64,000 nt of DNA from Brachycybe producta (taxonomy: Eukaryota > Arthropoda > Diplopoda > Playtdesmida > Andrognathidae): positions 2,030,501 to 2,094,500 of the forward strand of contig JAUPFP010000033.1 in assembly GCA_036925085.1 (NCBI GenBank), given 5' to 3'. Of the stretch, positions 10,285 through 20,241 are shown piece by piece (positions within the stretch are counted from its first letter, which is position 1; each line of letters opens with the position of its first letter). The notes beneath the pieces are model-generated. The model searched no databases. It saw only the letters and a list, made by a program, of their open reading frames with translations, and was not told the origin of the DNA. The position numbers were made by a program, and so were the translations under genes.

Positions 10285-12150
10285 TCACGAGGTCAGTTTG
10301 CTCGCATCTTCCGATTGACACGGAACGAGATCATTGCTCGTAGGTAACTCCTCTTGCAGTTCCATTCCATGTTTCTTTCTCATATGATTCCGTAGCTCGG
10401 ATTTCCTTCTCAGATTGTGTCCGCAAATGTGGCACACAAACTTGTATTCCACTTTACCCTCGTGACGTTGCATGTGCACCTTGTAGCTCAACGAGTCCGA
10501 ATATTCAGCATTGCAAATGCTGCACTTATAAGGTTTTATTCCTTTGTGACGGACTAAAACGTGACGTTTCAAATGAGAGATGTTCTGAAATTGGAACCCG
10601 CATTCGTCACACATGTAATTTCGTATATTCTGATGCGTTACGCGTTCGTGTCGTACTAATTGAGTTATGTAGGGAGCTGCGAAGTTGCATTCCTTGCACT
10701 TGAATTTCCCCAAGCGTTCGTGCTTTGCTCTCTTATGCGTACTTAATTGGTGATCTGCATAACATACAAAGTCACAATCTGGACACTTGATGTTCCTTTC
10801 GAGTTGATTTCCATCTTCGTCCACTTGATGGATGGCCTTCATGTGTTGGAGAAGGGAAAATCTACGAACTGTCACGTGTGCACAGTATTTGCAAATGAAA
10901 GGTTCCGTTCCGCATTTTGTCTCACGGTGTGTTTCCAACAGACTTTTAGTTTCCAACTTTTTATTGCATAACTTGCAAGAAAACTGCTTAGGATCCTTTG
11001 TTTGTTTTCTAGTGTGACTTTCCAAGTGATATTGCAGTCGACTTGGATATTTCGCCTCGTAATCACACTGAGGACATTTGAGATTTTTCTTTCCTTCGTC
11101 TTTTGTCTCTAGTTTGCTTGACTGTTCTTCGCCGTCAGTTAACAATTCTCCATTGGAGTCTGTTTCCAACAGATTTGTGGTTTCAGATTTTATCTTGGAT
11201 AACTCGCAAGAAAACTGTTTCTGAGCCCTTGCCTGTTTTCTAGCGTGACTTTCCAAGTGGTATTGAAGTCGACTTGGATATTTTGCCTCGTAATCACACT
11301 GAGGACATTTGAGACTGTTCTTTCCGTCTTCTTTTGTCTGTGTTTCTTCATTTGGCTGTTTCTCACCATCAGTTATCAATTCTCCATTGGAGTCTGTTTT
11401 CGTAATTTTCTCCACAGTTTCTGCAGAGTTTGTTTTTCGAACTGAGTTGATAATTACTACCTCTTTTGTTCGATCGGCGTTATTTTGACGCTTCTGATTA
11501 GTTATTATCTTTCTTGATTTAATGGTTCTTTTGTTGCTGCTGCTGTCGGAACTTGATTCTTCGTCGAGAACCGAATGAAAATCCATATCATCATCATCAT
11601 CATCAAAATCATCATCACCGGAGTTAATCAAATCCACAGATTCTTCACTAACTTTAACTTTCTTTAGACTAGTGCGTGTTCTTGGTTTTTCATGTGTTGT
11701 ACTTTTCGGCTTCGGTTTATCACTGGGTCTCCTCTTGTTGTTTCTTTGATTGAGGCTGTCTTTAAGACATTGGATTTCCATGCTATCTGCAATACGCAAG
11801 AGACAATCGGCATGATCTTTAGGAACGGTGACCTTTCCAGTGTATGCAAACTGAATCAGATAGTCCACGTCCTCCGCATGGACCGCAATATTGTCCAAAT
11901 TGAGACACTGCGGTGTTGGTAGCATTGAGGAACCAACTGTCTCATCTTTCACTGGTTCTTCGGAGGTAGTGGACCTTAGAGATTCCTTGAGTATGGGAAA
12001 GAGAAATGCCATAACGAATTTGTGGACTTTCTTCTGTTGTCCATGACAAGTGACACTGAAGTCCACCAGATATTCCTCCTTGAAGAAATCCCATAGTTTG
12101 GTGGACAATGCTTTGTGATGACCCTCCCAGTCTAATAGTATTTCTCCCAT
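10285..12150 (-). CDS. BTB/C2H2 zinc-finger protein, array gene 3
   Basis: 621 residues from the ATG at 12150 (MGEILLDWEGHHKALSTKLW). A 67-nt 5' UTR intron (12157-12223, GTAAGT...TTTCAG) ends 6 bases before the ATG. BTB 1-130; the linker has an Asp run. A finger 1 + finger 2 unit is duplicated. Both finger 1 copies are intact (CPQCDYEAKYPSRLQYH). The first finger 2 has decayed: its second Cys is Ser, its His is Asp (CELS...LLETD) and the last Cys is missing. The second finger 2 is intact (HRETKCG), followed by fingers 3-8 and a consensus-like tail (CQSEDASKLTS). The BTB half is nearly identical to that of gene 5. Confidence 0.94.
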   Translation of the reverse strand: MGEILLDWEGHHKALSTKLWDFFKEEYLVDFSVTCHGQQKKVHKFVMAFLFPILKESLRSTTSEEPVKDETVGSSMLPTPQCLNLDNIAVHAEDVDYLIQFAYTGKVTVPKDHADCLLRIADSMEIQCLKDSLNQRNNKRRPSDKPKPKSTTHEKPRTRTSLKKVKVSEESVDLINSGDDDFDDDDDDMDFHSVLDEESSSDSSSNKRTIKSRKIITNQKRQNNADRTKEVVIINSVRKTNSAETVEKITKTDSNGELITDGEKQPNEETQTKEDGKNSLKCPQCDYEAKYPSRLQYHLESHARKQARAQKQFSCELSKIKSETTNLLETDSNGELLTDGEEQSSKLETKDEGKKNLKCPQCDYEAKYPSRLQYHLESHTRKQTKDPKQFSCKLCNKKLETKSLLETHRETKCGTEPFICKYCAHVTVRRFSLLQHMKAIHQVDEDGNQLERNIKCPDCDFVCYADHQLSTHKRAKHERLGKFKCKECNFAAPYITQLVRHERVTHQNIRNYMCDECGFQFQNISHLKRHVLVRHKGIKPYKCSICNAEYSDSLSYKVHMQRHEGKVEYKFVCHICGHNLRRKSELRNHMRKKHGMELQEELPTSNDLVPCQSEDASKLTS

Positions 12151-12310
12151 GTCTTTCTGAAATGGTAAATTGTGAGAAGTGTACATTAATTATGATAAAG
12201 GAATTGCTTTTTGTCCTACTTACAAGGTTTGAAGGGGAACAACTTGACTTACTGTCTTCATGTGTGATCCAATGACAATTACAGTGAGTGAGACAAACCA
12301 CAAATGCGTG

Positions 12311-12327
12311 CCACAAGATGGCAGCAC
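12311..12327 (+). promoter_or_regulatory. CTCF-like site upstream of gene 3
   Basis: CCACAAGATGGCAGCAC, 161 bp before the ATG. Its first 15 bases fit the vertebrate CTCF core NCANNAGRNGGCRSY. It also resembles a YY1 site (AAGATGGCGGC). Confidence 0.6.
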
Positions 12328-12380
12328 ATAAATCTGTAGTAATCTCCTCTACTATATCTTTGGTAATATTGTGTGATTGT

Positions 12381-12562
12381 GGCCTGTTTCCATTAGGTCA
12401 AAATATAGGAGAAATAAATTTTGATAAAATCAATTTTTAAAGAATGTCATAAGGTTTATATGAAATTCTTTATTAAATTGATTCGCTCAAAAAGTTACCC
12501 CTATTTTATGACCCGATTAAAATGGACTTTTACCTAATTATTTTGACCTAATGAAAAAGGGC
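12381..12562. mobile_element. Family E MITE next to the gene 3 promoter
   Basis: Inverted ends GGCCTGTTTCCATTAGGTCA and, on the right, TTTTGACCTAATGAAAAAGG. The inside has AATTTTGAT and its complement. A copy follows the CTCF-like site in most array spacers at a near-constant distance, so it was probably carried along in the tandem duplications. Confidence 0.65.
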
Positions 12563-12995
12563 ATTACAATTTATACTTTATCCCTTTTAATTACTGTTTT
12601 TAAACTTGCACTGTCAGATAACTTTTTAATCTGAATAAGCTTAATTTTAAAAACATTATCGTATCTTATAATTGCATATTAATTATAAAATTCCCTTTTT
12701 TTCTTTTAAAAACATATTTTTAAATCTTATATTAAATTATGCAACACCCTGAATCATCTTTTATACTTGCTGCATCAAAGTATACATTTTTTACATGCAC
12801 AAATTTAATTAAGTTTCCTGTTGACAAAGAACTCGTAATTAATAATTATTATTATTTATGTATGAGAGTGACTTGCTTTTTGTCTTTTTCGCATTTATTA
12901 AAAAAAAAACGCATTACAAAAAAAATAATAAAAACCAATAATACAAAAAAAAATGTAGAAACTCATTTACATAATTTCTGGCAAAAGTATTTAAA

Positions 12996-14630
12996 TTACG
13001 AGGTCTGTTTGCTCGTATCTTCCGACTGGTTCAGATCACGAGCATCGAGTGTATTTAGATTTTCTTCCAGTTCCATTCCATGTTTCTTTCTCATATGATT
13101 CCGTAGCTCGGATTTCCTTCTCAAATTGTGTCCGCAAATGTGGCATACGAACTCGTACTCCACTTTACCCTCGTGGCGTTGCATGTGCACCCTGAAGCTC
13201 AACGTATCCGAATACTCTGCACTGCAAATGTTGCACTTGTATGGCTTCACTCCTTTGTGTTGAACTAAAACGTGACGTTTCAAGTGAGAGATGTTCTGAA
13301 ATCGGAACCCGCATTCGTCACACATGTAATTTCTTATGTTTTGATGCATTACGCGTTCGTGGCGTACTAATTGAGTTATGTAGGGAGCTGCGAAGTTGCA
13401 TTCCTTACACTTGAATTTGCCCAAGCGTTCATGTTTTGCTCTCTTATGAGTACTTAGTTGGTGATCTGCATAACATACAAAATCGCAATCTGGACACTTG
13501 ATGTTCTTTTCGAGTGGATTTCCATCTGGGTCCACTTGATGAATGGCCGACATGTGTTGGAGAAGAATAAATCTACGATTTGTCGTGTGCCCACAGTATT
13601 TGCAAACGAGAGGTTCCGTTCCGCATTTGGAATCGCGATGTGTTTCCAACAACGATCTGGTTTCAAATTTTTTCTTGCATAATTTGCAAGGAAACTGTTT
13701 CTGAGCCTTTGCCTGTTTTCTAGCGTGACTTTCCAAGTGGCGTCGAAGTCGATTTGGATATTTCGCCTCGTAATCACACTGAGGACATTTGAGATTTTTC
13801 TTTCCTTCATCTTTTGTTGGTGGCGTTATTTCTTCGTTTGGCTGTTCTTCATCATTTTCTTTTAATTCTCCATTGCATTCTATTTTCGTAAGTTTCTCCA
13901 CAGTTTCAACCAAGTTTGGTTTTAGAACTGATTTGATAATTACTACCCCTTTACTTCGACTGGGTTTAGTCCGACGCTTCTGATTATATGTATTAATTAG
14001 CTTCCTTGATCTAATCGTTCTTTTGTCACTACTGCTGTCGGAACTCGATTCTTCGTCGACAATAGAAGAAAAATCCAAATCATCATCATCATCATCATTA
14101 GAGCTAATCAAGTCCACAATTTCCTCACTAACTTTAATTTTCTCTACAGCAGTTCGTGTTCGTGGTTTCTTATGTGTTGAACTTTTCGGCATCGGTTTAT
14201 CACTGGGTCTTCTCTTGTTGTTTCTTTGATTGAGGCTGTCTTTTAGACATTGGATTTCCATGCTATCTGCAATATGCAAGAGACAATCGGCATGATCTTT
14301 AGGAACGGTGGCCTTTCCAGTATATGCAAACTGAATAAGATAGTCCATGTCCTCCGCATGGACTGCAATATTGTCCAAATTGAGACATTGCAGTGTTGGA
14401 AACATTGAGGAATCAACAGTCTCATTTTTCACCAGTTCCTCGAAGGTAGTGGACCTTAGAGATTCCTTGAGTATGGGAAAGAGAAATGCCATAACGAACT
14501 TGTGGACTTTCTTCTGTTGTCCATGGCAAGTGACACTGAAGTCCACCAGATATTCCTCCTTGAAGAAATCCCACAATTTTGTGGATAATGCTTTGTCGTG
14601 ACCCTCCCAGTCTAATAATATTTCTCCCAT
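12996..14630 (-). CDS. BTB/C2H2 zinc-finger protein, array gene 4
   Basis: 544 residues from the ATG at 14630; the frame is open for 31 codons upstream, but these lie in the 65-nt 5' UTR intron (14641-14705, GTAAGT...TCAG) and exon 1. BTB 1-130; linker with an Asp run. It shows the eight-finger plan plainly: CPQCDYEAKYPNRLRRH; CCHC finger (CKLCKKKFETRSLLETHRDSKCG); CKYCGHTTNRRFILLQH; CPDCDFVCYADHQLSTH; CKECNFAAPYITQLVRH; CDECGFRFQNISHLKRH; CNICSAEYSDTLSFRVH; CHICGHNLRRKSELRNH. The tail is NQSEDTSKQTS. A good reference member of the array. Confidence 0.95.
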   Translation of the reverse strand: MGEILLDWEGHDKALSTKLWDFFKEEYLVDFSVTCHGQQKKVHKFVMAFLFPILKESLRSTTFEELVKNETVDSSMFPTLQCLNLDNIAVHAEDMDYLIQFAYTGKATVPKDHADCLLHIADSMEIQCLKDSLNQRNNKRRPSDKPMPKSSTHKKPRTRTAVEKIKVSEEIVDLISSNDDDDDDLDFSSIVDEESSSDSSSDKRTIRSRKLINTYNQKRRTKPSRSKGVVIIKSVLKPNLVETVEKLTKIECNGELKENDEEQPNEEITPPTKDEGKKNLKCPQCDYEAKYPNRLRRHLESHARKQAKAQKQFPCKLCKKKFETRSLLETHRDSKCGTEPLVCKYCGHTTNRRFILLQHMSAIHQVDPDGNPLEKNIKCPDCDFVCYADHQLSTHKRAKHERLGKFKCKECNFAAPYITQLVRHERVMHQNIRNYMCDECGFRFQNISHLKRHVLVQHKGVKPYKCNICSAEYSDTLSFRVHMQRHEGKVEYEFVCHICGHNLRRKSELRNHMRKKHGMELEENLNTLDARDLNQSEDTSKQTS

Positions 14631-14779
14631 GTTGTTCTCTCTGAAATGGTGAATTGTGATAAGTGTACAATAATGACAAATGAGATTATTATTGGTTTTA
14701 CTTACAAGGTTTGAAGAGAACAATTTGTCTTCATGTGTACTCCAATGACAATTTCAGTGAGATAAACCACAAGTACGTG

Positions 14780-14796
14780 CCACAAGATGGCAGCAC
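14780..14796 (+). promoter_or_regulatory. CTCF-like site upstream of gene 4
   Basis: CCACAAGATGGCAGCAC, 150 bp before the ATG; identical to the gene 3 site. Confidence 0.6.
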
Positions 14797-14813
14797 ATGA
14801 ATCCGTAATTGTG

Positions 14814-14973
14814 GCCTGTTTCCATTAGGTCACAAAAATAAAAAACAGAGAACTGAATTTTTATAAGTCAGTTTTTTTAAAGAATGTCATAAGCGTTATA
14901 TAAAATTCTTTATAAAATTGATCCGATCAAAATTCACTTTCACCTATTATTTTGACCTAATGGAAACAGACAG
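14814..14973. mobile_element. Family E MITE next to the gene 4 promoter
   Basis: GGCCTGTTTCCATTAGGTCA on the left; TTTTGACCTAATGGAAACAG on the right. Same place and orientation relative to the CTCF-like site as at gene 3. Confidence 0.65.
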
Positions 14974-15257
14974 GACAGTACAAGGTATAATTTATAATTA
15001 TATAATTTAATTACGAGGTATGTTTTTAAACTTACACTTTCAGATTACATGGTTCCCTACTGTTCTAGTTTCTAATACACTTTTACCAGAGACCCCCAGT
15101 TACGGCCTATTAATTTAATAATGGATGAATAAACATTATTACTTTTTGTCTTTTTTGAATTTATTAAAAAAGAAACATTTACAAAAAAATCACCATTAAT
15201 ACAAAAAAATGTAAACACACATTTAGGCCTACATCACTTTTAGCAGAAGTATTTAAA

Positions 15258-16874
15258 TTATGAGGTTGGTGTGCTCCTATCTTCCGACTGGCTCGGATCG
15301 TGAGCATCGAGTGTATTTCGATTTTCTTCCAGTTCCATTCCATGTTTCTTTCTCATATGATTCCGCAGCTCAAACTTCCGCCTCAAATTGTGTCCGCAAA
15401 TGTGGCATACGAACTTGTACTCCACTTTACCCTCGTGGCGTTGCATGTGCACCCTGAAGCTCAACAAGTCCGAATATTCAGCATTGCAAATGCTGCACTT
15501 ATAAGGTTTTATTCCTTTGTGAAGGACTAAAACGTGACGTTTCAAATGCGAGATATTCTTAAATCGGAACCCGCATTCGTCACACATGTAATTTCTTATG
15601 TTTTGATGCAATACGCGTTCGTGTCGCACTAATTGAGCTATGTAGGGAGCTTTGAAGTTGCATTCCTTGCACTTGAACTTCCCCACGTGTTCATGTTTTG
15701 CTCTCTTATGGGTTCTTAGTTGGTGATCAGCGTAACATACGAAATCGCAATCTGGACACTTGATGTTTTTTTCGAGTGGATTTCCATCTGCGTCTACTTG
15801 GTGGATGGCCGACATGTGTTGGAGAAGGACAGATCTACGATTTGTCGTGTGCCCACAGTATTTGCAAACGACAGGTTCTGTTCCGCATTTCGAGTCGCGA
15901 TGTATTTCCAATAGATTTTTGGATTCAAATATTTTCTTGCATAACTTGCAAGTCAACTGTTTTGGACCCTTTGCCTGTTTTCTTGCATGACGTTGTAAGT
16001 GGCGATCGATTAGGTACGGAAATGATGCGCTGTAATTACACTGAGGACATTTTAGACGTTTCTTTCCTTTGTCATTTGTAGGCGACGTTGATTGTTCGTT
16101 AGGCAGTTCTCCATCATTGTTAGCTTCTTCCTTGGTTTCGGCTTTTGGAAGCTCCGGAACAGTTTCAGCTACGTTTGATTTTAGAACTGATTCGGTAATT
16201 ACCACCCCTGTACTTCGAACTGGTTTAGTTCGACGCTTCTGATTAGTAATTAGCTTTCTCGATCTAATTGTTCTTTTGTCGCTACTGCTGTCGGAACTCG
16301 ATTCTTCGTCGACAACCGAAGAAAAATCCAAATCATCACCATCGGAGCTAATGGAGTCCAGAATTTCCTCACTAACTTTAACTTTCTTTAGACTAATGCG
16401 TGTTCTTGGTTTTTCATGTGTTGTACTTTTCGGCTTCGGTTTATCACTGAGTCTCCTCTTGTTGTTTCTTTGATTGAGGCTGTCTTTAAGACATTGGATT
16501 TCCATGCTATCTGCAATACGCAAGAGACAATCGGCATGATCTTTAGGAACGGTGACCTTTCCAGTGTATGCAAACTGAATCAGATAGTCCACGTCCTCTG
16601 CATGGATCGCGATATTGTCCAAATTGAGACACTGCGGTGTTGGTAGCATTGAGGAACCAACTGTCTCATCTTTCACTGGTTCTTCGGAGGTGATGGACCT
16701 TAGAGGTTCCTTGAGTATGGGAAAGAGAAATGCCATAACGAATTTGTGCACTTTCTTCTGTTGTCCATGACAAGTGACACTGAAGTCCACCAGATATTCC
16801 TCCTTGAAGAAATTCCATAGTTTGTTGGACATTGCTTTGTGATGACCCTCCCAGTCTAATAGTATTTCTCCCAT
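15258..16874 (-). CDS. BTB/C2H2 zinc-finger protein, array gene 5 (mosaic)
   Basis: 538 residues from the ATG at 16874; a 67-nt 5' UTR intron (16881-16947) ends 6 bases upstream. The 5' UTR, BTB and first half of the linker nearly match gene 3 (shared DKPKPKSTTHEKPRTR). Finger 1 (CPQCNYSASFPYLIDRH) and the linker just before it (DKGKKRLK) match genes 6 and 12 instead. Fingers 2-8 are standard. The tail is PSQSEDRSTPTS. The switch of affinity within one gene suggests gene conversion or unequal crossover between array members. CTCF-like site 166 bp upstream. Confidence 0.94.
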   Translation of the reverse strand: MGEILLDWEGHHKAMSNKLWNFFKEEYLVDFSVTCHGQQKKVHKFVMAFLFPILKEPLRSITSEEPVKDETVGSSMLPTPQCLNLDNIAIHAEDVDYLIQFAYTGKVTVPKDHADCLLRIADSMEIQCLKDSLNQRNNKRRLSDKPKPKSTTHEKPRTRISLKKVKVSEEILDSISSDGDDLDFSSVVDEESSSDSSSDKRTIRSRKLITNQKRRTKPVRSTGVVITESVLKSNVAETVPELPKAETKEEANNDGELPNEQSTSPTNDKGKKRLKCPQCNYSASFPYLIDRHLQRHARKQAKGPKQLTCKLCKKIFESKNLLEIHRDSKCGTEPVVCKYCGHTTNRRSVLLQHMSAIHQVDADGNPLEKNIKCPDCDFVCYADHQLRTHKRAKHEHVGKFKCKECNFKAPYIAQLVRHERVLHQNIRNYMCDECGFRFKNISHLKRHVLVLHKGIKPYKCSICNAEYSDLLSFRVHMQRHEGKVEYKFVCHICGHNLRRKFELRNHMRKKHGMELEENRNTLDAHDPSQSEDRSTPTS

Positions 16875-17039
16875 GTCTTTCTGAAATGGTAAATTGTGAG
16901 AAGTGTACATTAATTATGATGAAGAAATTACTTTTTGTCCTACTTACAAGGTTTGAAGGGGAACAACTTGACTTACTGTCTTCATGTGTGATCCAATGAC
17001 AAATTGACAATTTCAGTGAGATAAAACCACAAGTACGTG

Positions 17040-17056
17040 CCACAAGATGGCAGCAC
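17040..17056 (+). promoter_or_regulatory. CTCF-like site upstream of gene 5
   Basis: CCACAAGATGGCAGCAC, 166 bp before the ATG. Confidence 0.6.
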
Positions 17057-17072
17057 ATAAATCCGTAATTGT

Positions 17073-17252
17073 GGCCTGTTTCCATTAGGTCGCAAAAACA
17101 AAAAAGGAGAAATGAATTTTGATAAAATCAATTTTTAAAGAATCTCATAAGGGTTATATGAAATTCTTTATTAAATTGATCTGTTCAAAAATCTATAAAC
17201 ATTCTTTGACCCGATTAAAATGGACTTTCACCTAATGGGAAACAGACAGGGC
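17073..17252. mobile_element. Family E MITE next to the gene 5 promoter
   Basis: GGCCTGTTTCCATTAGGTC on the left, CACCTAATGGGAAACAGACA on the right; the right end has lost its TTTTGAC part. Confidence 0.6.
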
Positions 17253-17977
17253 ATTACAAGGTATAATACCTTTTAATTGCACGATGTGTATGTTTTTACA
17301 TGGTGTAAGGTATAACTTCATAATCTTAAGTTTAAAAAACATTATTGTCTTTTATAATTGCATATTAATTAAAAAAAAAATCCCCATTTTTATTCTAAAA
17401 ACATTTTTTAAAATCGCGTTTTATATTATATTAAATTATTTGCAACTATGAAAAAGGGGGGGGGGAGTGTTTTTTTTTTTAATAAATCTTAACCTAGGTT
17501 ACCTTAAGATAGTCTTAAAGTTTTAGAAAGTAGAAAGGTCATCACGTAAAGTTATATTCAGTTTATTTTGTAATATTTATTATTATATTATTTGTATTTT
17601 TATAGACGACAAATTGTATGTTTCAAAGTTTGGTCATTTTCCAACTGAATTAAAAAAAGCTTATTTTAAGTTTTTTAATTCAGTTTGAAAATGGCCCAAC
17701 TTTAAAACATACACTTTGTTGTCTTATGAAAATACTATTAAATGATTGCACTACTGTTCTAGTTTCTAACACACTTTCAACACTGAAAACAACCCCTCCC
17801 ACCTACCAGTTATGGCCTTCATAATAATTAATAATTTAATTATGTATCAATAAACGTTATTACTTTTTGTCTTTTTTTAATTTATTAAAACGTTACAAAA
17901 AAATAATGAAAACTATTAATACAAAAAATGTAAAAACTAATTTAGGCCTAACATTACTTTTAGCAAAAGTATTTAAA

Positions 17978-19576
17978 TTACGAGGTCGGCATGCTCGTAT
18001 CTTCCGATTGGCTCGGATCGTAAGCATCGAGTGTATTTAGATTTTCTTCCAGTTCCATTCCATGTTTATTTCTTATATGATTTCGCAGCTCGCACTTTCT
18101 TCTCAAATTATGTCCGCAGACGTGGCACACGAACTTGTACTCCACCTTCCCCTCGTGGCGTTGCATGTGTATTGTGTAGCTCAATTGATTTGAATATTCT
18201 GCATTGCAAATATTGCACTTGTATGGCTTCACTCCTTTGTGTTTAGCTAAAACGTGGCGTTTCATATGAGAGAGTGTCTTAAATCGAAACCCACATTCGT
18301 TACACACGTAATTTCTTATGTTTTGATGCATTACGAGTTCGTGTCGCACTAACCGAGCTATGTAGGGAGCTGCAAAGTTACATTCCTTGCACTTGAACTT
18401 CCCCAAGTTTTCGTGTTTTGCTCTCTTATGGGCTTTTAGTTGGTGATCTGCGTAACATACGAAATCGCAATCTAGACACTTGATGTTCTTTTCGAGTGGA
18501 TTTCCATCTGCATCCACTTGGTGAATGGCCGACATGTGGTGGAGAAGGATAAATTTACGAATCGTCTCGTGCCCACAGTATTTGCAAACGAGAGGTTCCG
18601 TTCCGCATTTCGAGTCACGATGTGTTTCCAGCAACGACCTGGTTTCAAATTTTTTCTTGCATAACTTGCAAGGAAACTGTTTTGGACCCTTTGCCTGTTT
18701 TCTTGCATGACTTTTTAAGTGGCGATCGATTAGGCACGGAATTGATGCGCGGTAATTACACTGAGGACATTTTAGACGTTTCTTTCCTTTGTCGTTTGTA
18801 GGCGACATTGATTGTTCGTTAGATTGTTCTCCATCGTTAGCTTCTTCGTTGGGTTCGGTTTTCGGAAGCTTCTCCACAGTTTCAGTTTCTGATTTGATAA
18901 TTACTACCCCTTCACTTTGAACTGGTTTATCTGGACGCTTCCGATTAGTAATTAGCTCTCTTGATCTAATCGTTCTTTTGTTGCTACTGCTGTCGGAACT
19001 CGATTCTTCGTCAACAACTGAAGAAAAATCCCAATCATCATCATCATCATCGGAGTTAATCGACTCCACAATTTCCTCAGTAACTTCAACTTTCTCTAGA
19101 GTAGTTTGTGTTCTTGGTTTCTCATTTGTTGTACTTTTCAGCTCATCACTTAGTCTCCTCTTGTTATTTCTTTGATTGAGGCTGTCTTTAAGCCACTGGA
19201 TTTCCATGCTATCTGCAATATGCAAGAGACAATCGGCATGTTCATTAGGAACGGTGACCTTTCCAGTGTATGCAAACTGAATCAGATAGTCCAAATCCTC
19301 TGGATGGCCAGCAATGTTGTCCAAATTGAGACATTGTGGTGTTGGTAGCATTGAGGATTCATCTATCTCCTTTTTCACCAGATCTTCGGAGGTAGTGGAC
19401 CTCAGAGATTCCTTGAGTATGGGAAAGAGAAATGCCATAACAAACTTGTGGACTTTCTTCAGTTGTCCATGGCAAGTAACGCTGAAGTCCACCAGATATT
19501 CTTCGTTGAAGAACTCCCATAGTTTGGTGGACAAGGCTTCGTCGTGATCCTTCCATTCTAAAAGCATTTCCCCCAT
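17978..19576 (-). CDS. BTB/C2H2 zinc-finger protein, array gene 6
   Basis: 532 residues from the ATG at 19576 (MGEMLLEWKDHDEALSTKLW). The 5' UTR intron is 315 nt (19583-19897) instead of about 67, because a 238-bp MITE sits inside it. BTB 1-130; Asp-rich linker. Finger 1 is single (CPQCNYRASIPCLIDRH), finger 2 is CCHC (HRDSKCG). Finger 6 reads CNECGFRFKTLSHMKRH and finger 7 CNICNAEYSNQLSYTIH. The tail is PSQSEDTSMPTS. Its CTCF-like site is 409 bp upstream, or 171 without the MITE. Confidence 0.94.
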   Translation of the reverse strand: MGEMLLEWKDHDEALSTKLWEFFNEEYLVDFSVTCHGQLKKVHKFVMAFLFPILKESLRSTTSEDLVKKEIDESSMLPTPQCLNLDNIAGHPEDLDYLIQFAYTGKVTVPNEHADCLLHIADSMEIQWLKDSLNQRNNKRRLSDELKSTTNEKPRTQTTLEKVEVTEEIVESINSDDDDDDWDFSSVVDEESSSDSSSNKRTIRSRELITNRKRPDKPVQSEGVVIIKSETETVEKLPKTEPNEEANDGEQSNEQSMSPTNDKGKKRLKCPQCNYRASIPCLIDRHLKSHARKQAKGPKQFPCKLCKKKFETRSLLETHRDSKCGTEPLVCKYCGHETIRKFILLHHMSAIHQVDADGNPLEKNIKCLDCDFVCYADHQLKAHKRAKHENLGKFKCKECNFAAPYIARLVRHELVMHQNIRNYVCNECGFRFKTLSHMKRHVLAKHKGVKPYKCNICNAEYSNQLSYTIHMQRHEGKVEYKFVCHVCGHNLRRKCELRNHIRNKHGMELEENLNTLDAYDPSQSEDTSMPTS

Positions 19577-19618
19577 GTCTTTCTGAAATGGTAAATTGTG
19601 AGAAATGTACATTTCGCA

Positions 19619-19856
19619 CCTCGGCTGGAATAGTGGCACAACTCAAAAAACCACATTTCTGGGAAAATGAGTTTAAAGTTAAGAGAAGATCCATGTCTTA
19701 CTTTGCTGAGTTTTTCAAGTGCAAAAACCGTTTTAACTATTCACAACATGGGTTTATATGGCTCCCCCTACAATAGATTAATATAGAACCAATGCAACTT
19801 GACTCATTTTTCCAAAAAACGCGGTTTTTTTAGTTGTGCCACTCTACTAGCCGAGG
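19619..19856. mobile_element. MITE inside the 5' UTR intron of gene 6
   Basis: Left end CCTCGGCTGGAATAGTGGCA; complement of the right end CCTCGGCTAGTAGAGTGGCA; both continue CAACT.AAAAAACC. 238 bp, no coding capacity. I see no clear target duplication. It leaves both splice sites untouched. Confidence 0.8.
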
Positions 19857-19984
19857 AGCAATTTATGACGAAAGAATTGTTTTTTTGTTATACTTACAAG
19901 AGAAGTTTAGAGAACAACGTGCCTTACTCTCTTCATGTGTGATCCAATGATAATAAGTTTATTAATATGAATCACGAAAATGGG

Positions 19985-20001
19985 CCACAAGATGGCAGCA
20001 C
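19985..20001 (+). promoter_or_regulatory. CTCF-like site upstream of gene 6
   Basis: CCACAAGATGGCAGCAC. It is unchanged although the intron between it and the ATG has been invaded by a MITE. Confidence 0.6.
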
Positions 20002-20024
20002 AAAATTTTATAATTTTGTGTTAT

Positions 20025-20208
20025 GCCTTGTTTCCATTAGGTCAAAATTTGGATCTCTGGGGGGAAATTAATTTTGATCAGGTCGGTTTTTAGTTTTATC
20101 TGAAATTCTTTCAAATTGACCCGCTCAAAAATCTGCCACATTGTTTGACCAGATAAAAACTCACATCCTTCCACCTATTTATTATTTTGATCTAATTGGA
20201 AACATGGC
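20025..20208. mobile_element. Family E MITE next to the gene 6 promoter
   Basis: GCCTTGTTTCCATTAGGTCA on the left; TTTTGATCTAATTGGAAACA on the right. Confidence 0.6.
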
Positions 20209-20241
20209 ATTACAAGGTATTCTTTATATACCTTTTAACTA

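Larger units (their letters stand above)
12151..12995. other. Intergenic 3-4: promoter of gene 3, 3' UTR of gene 4
   Basis: It contains the 5' UTR intron 12157-12223, the CTCF-like site 12311-12327, family-E MITE 12381-12562, about 300 bp of AT-rich DNA with nothing else seen, and the conserved 3' UTR block of gene 4 (12885-12965, with AATAAA on the minus strand). Confidence 0.65.
14631..15257. other. Intergenic 4-5: promoter of gene 4, 3' UTR of gene 5
   Basis: It holds the 5' UTR intron 14641-14705, CTCF-like site 14780-14796, a family-E MITE at about 14814-14973, a short family-D fragment (TTCTAGTTTCTAATACACTT near 15065), and the conserved 3' UTR block at 15145-15230. Confidence 0.65.
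16875..17977. other. Intergenic 5-6: promoter of gene 5, 3' UTR of gene 6
   Basis: It holds the 5' UTR intron 16881-16947, CTCF-like site 17040-17056, family-E MITE 17073-17252, a G-run at about 17457-17466, and AT-rich DNA with a short inverted repeat around 17620-17720 (AGTTTGGTCATTTTCCAACT against AGTTTGAAAATGGCCCAACT). The 3' UTR block of gene 6 is at 17860-17945. Confidence 0.6.

Noticed and set aside
12311-12327. Motif read as a pure YY1 site
   Set aside because: Not excluded, but the conserved CCA to the left and the AGAGGGCAGC variants at genes 9, 10, 15-17 fit CTCF better than YY1, which needs ATGG.
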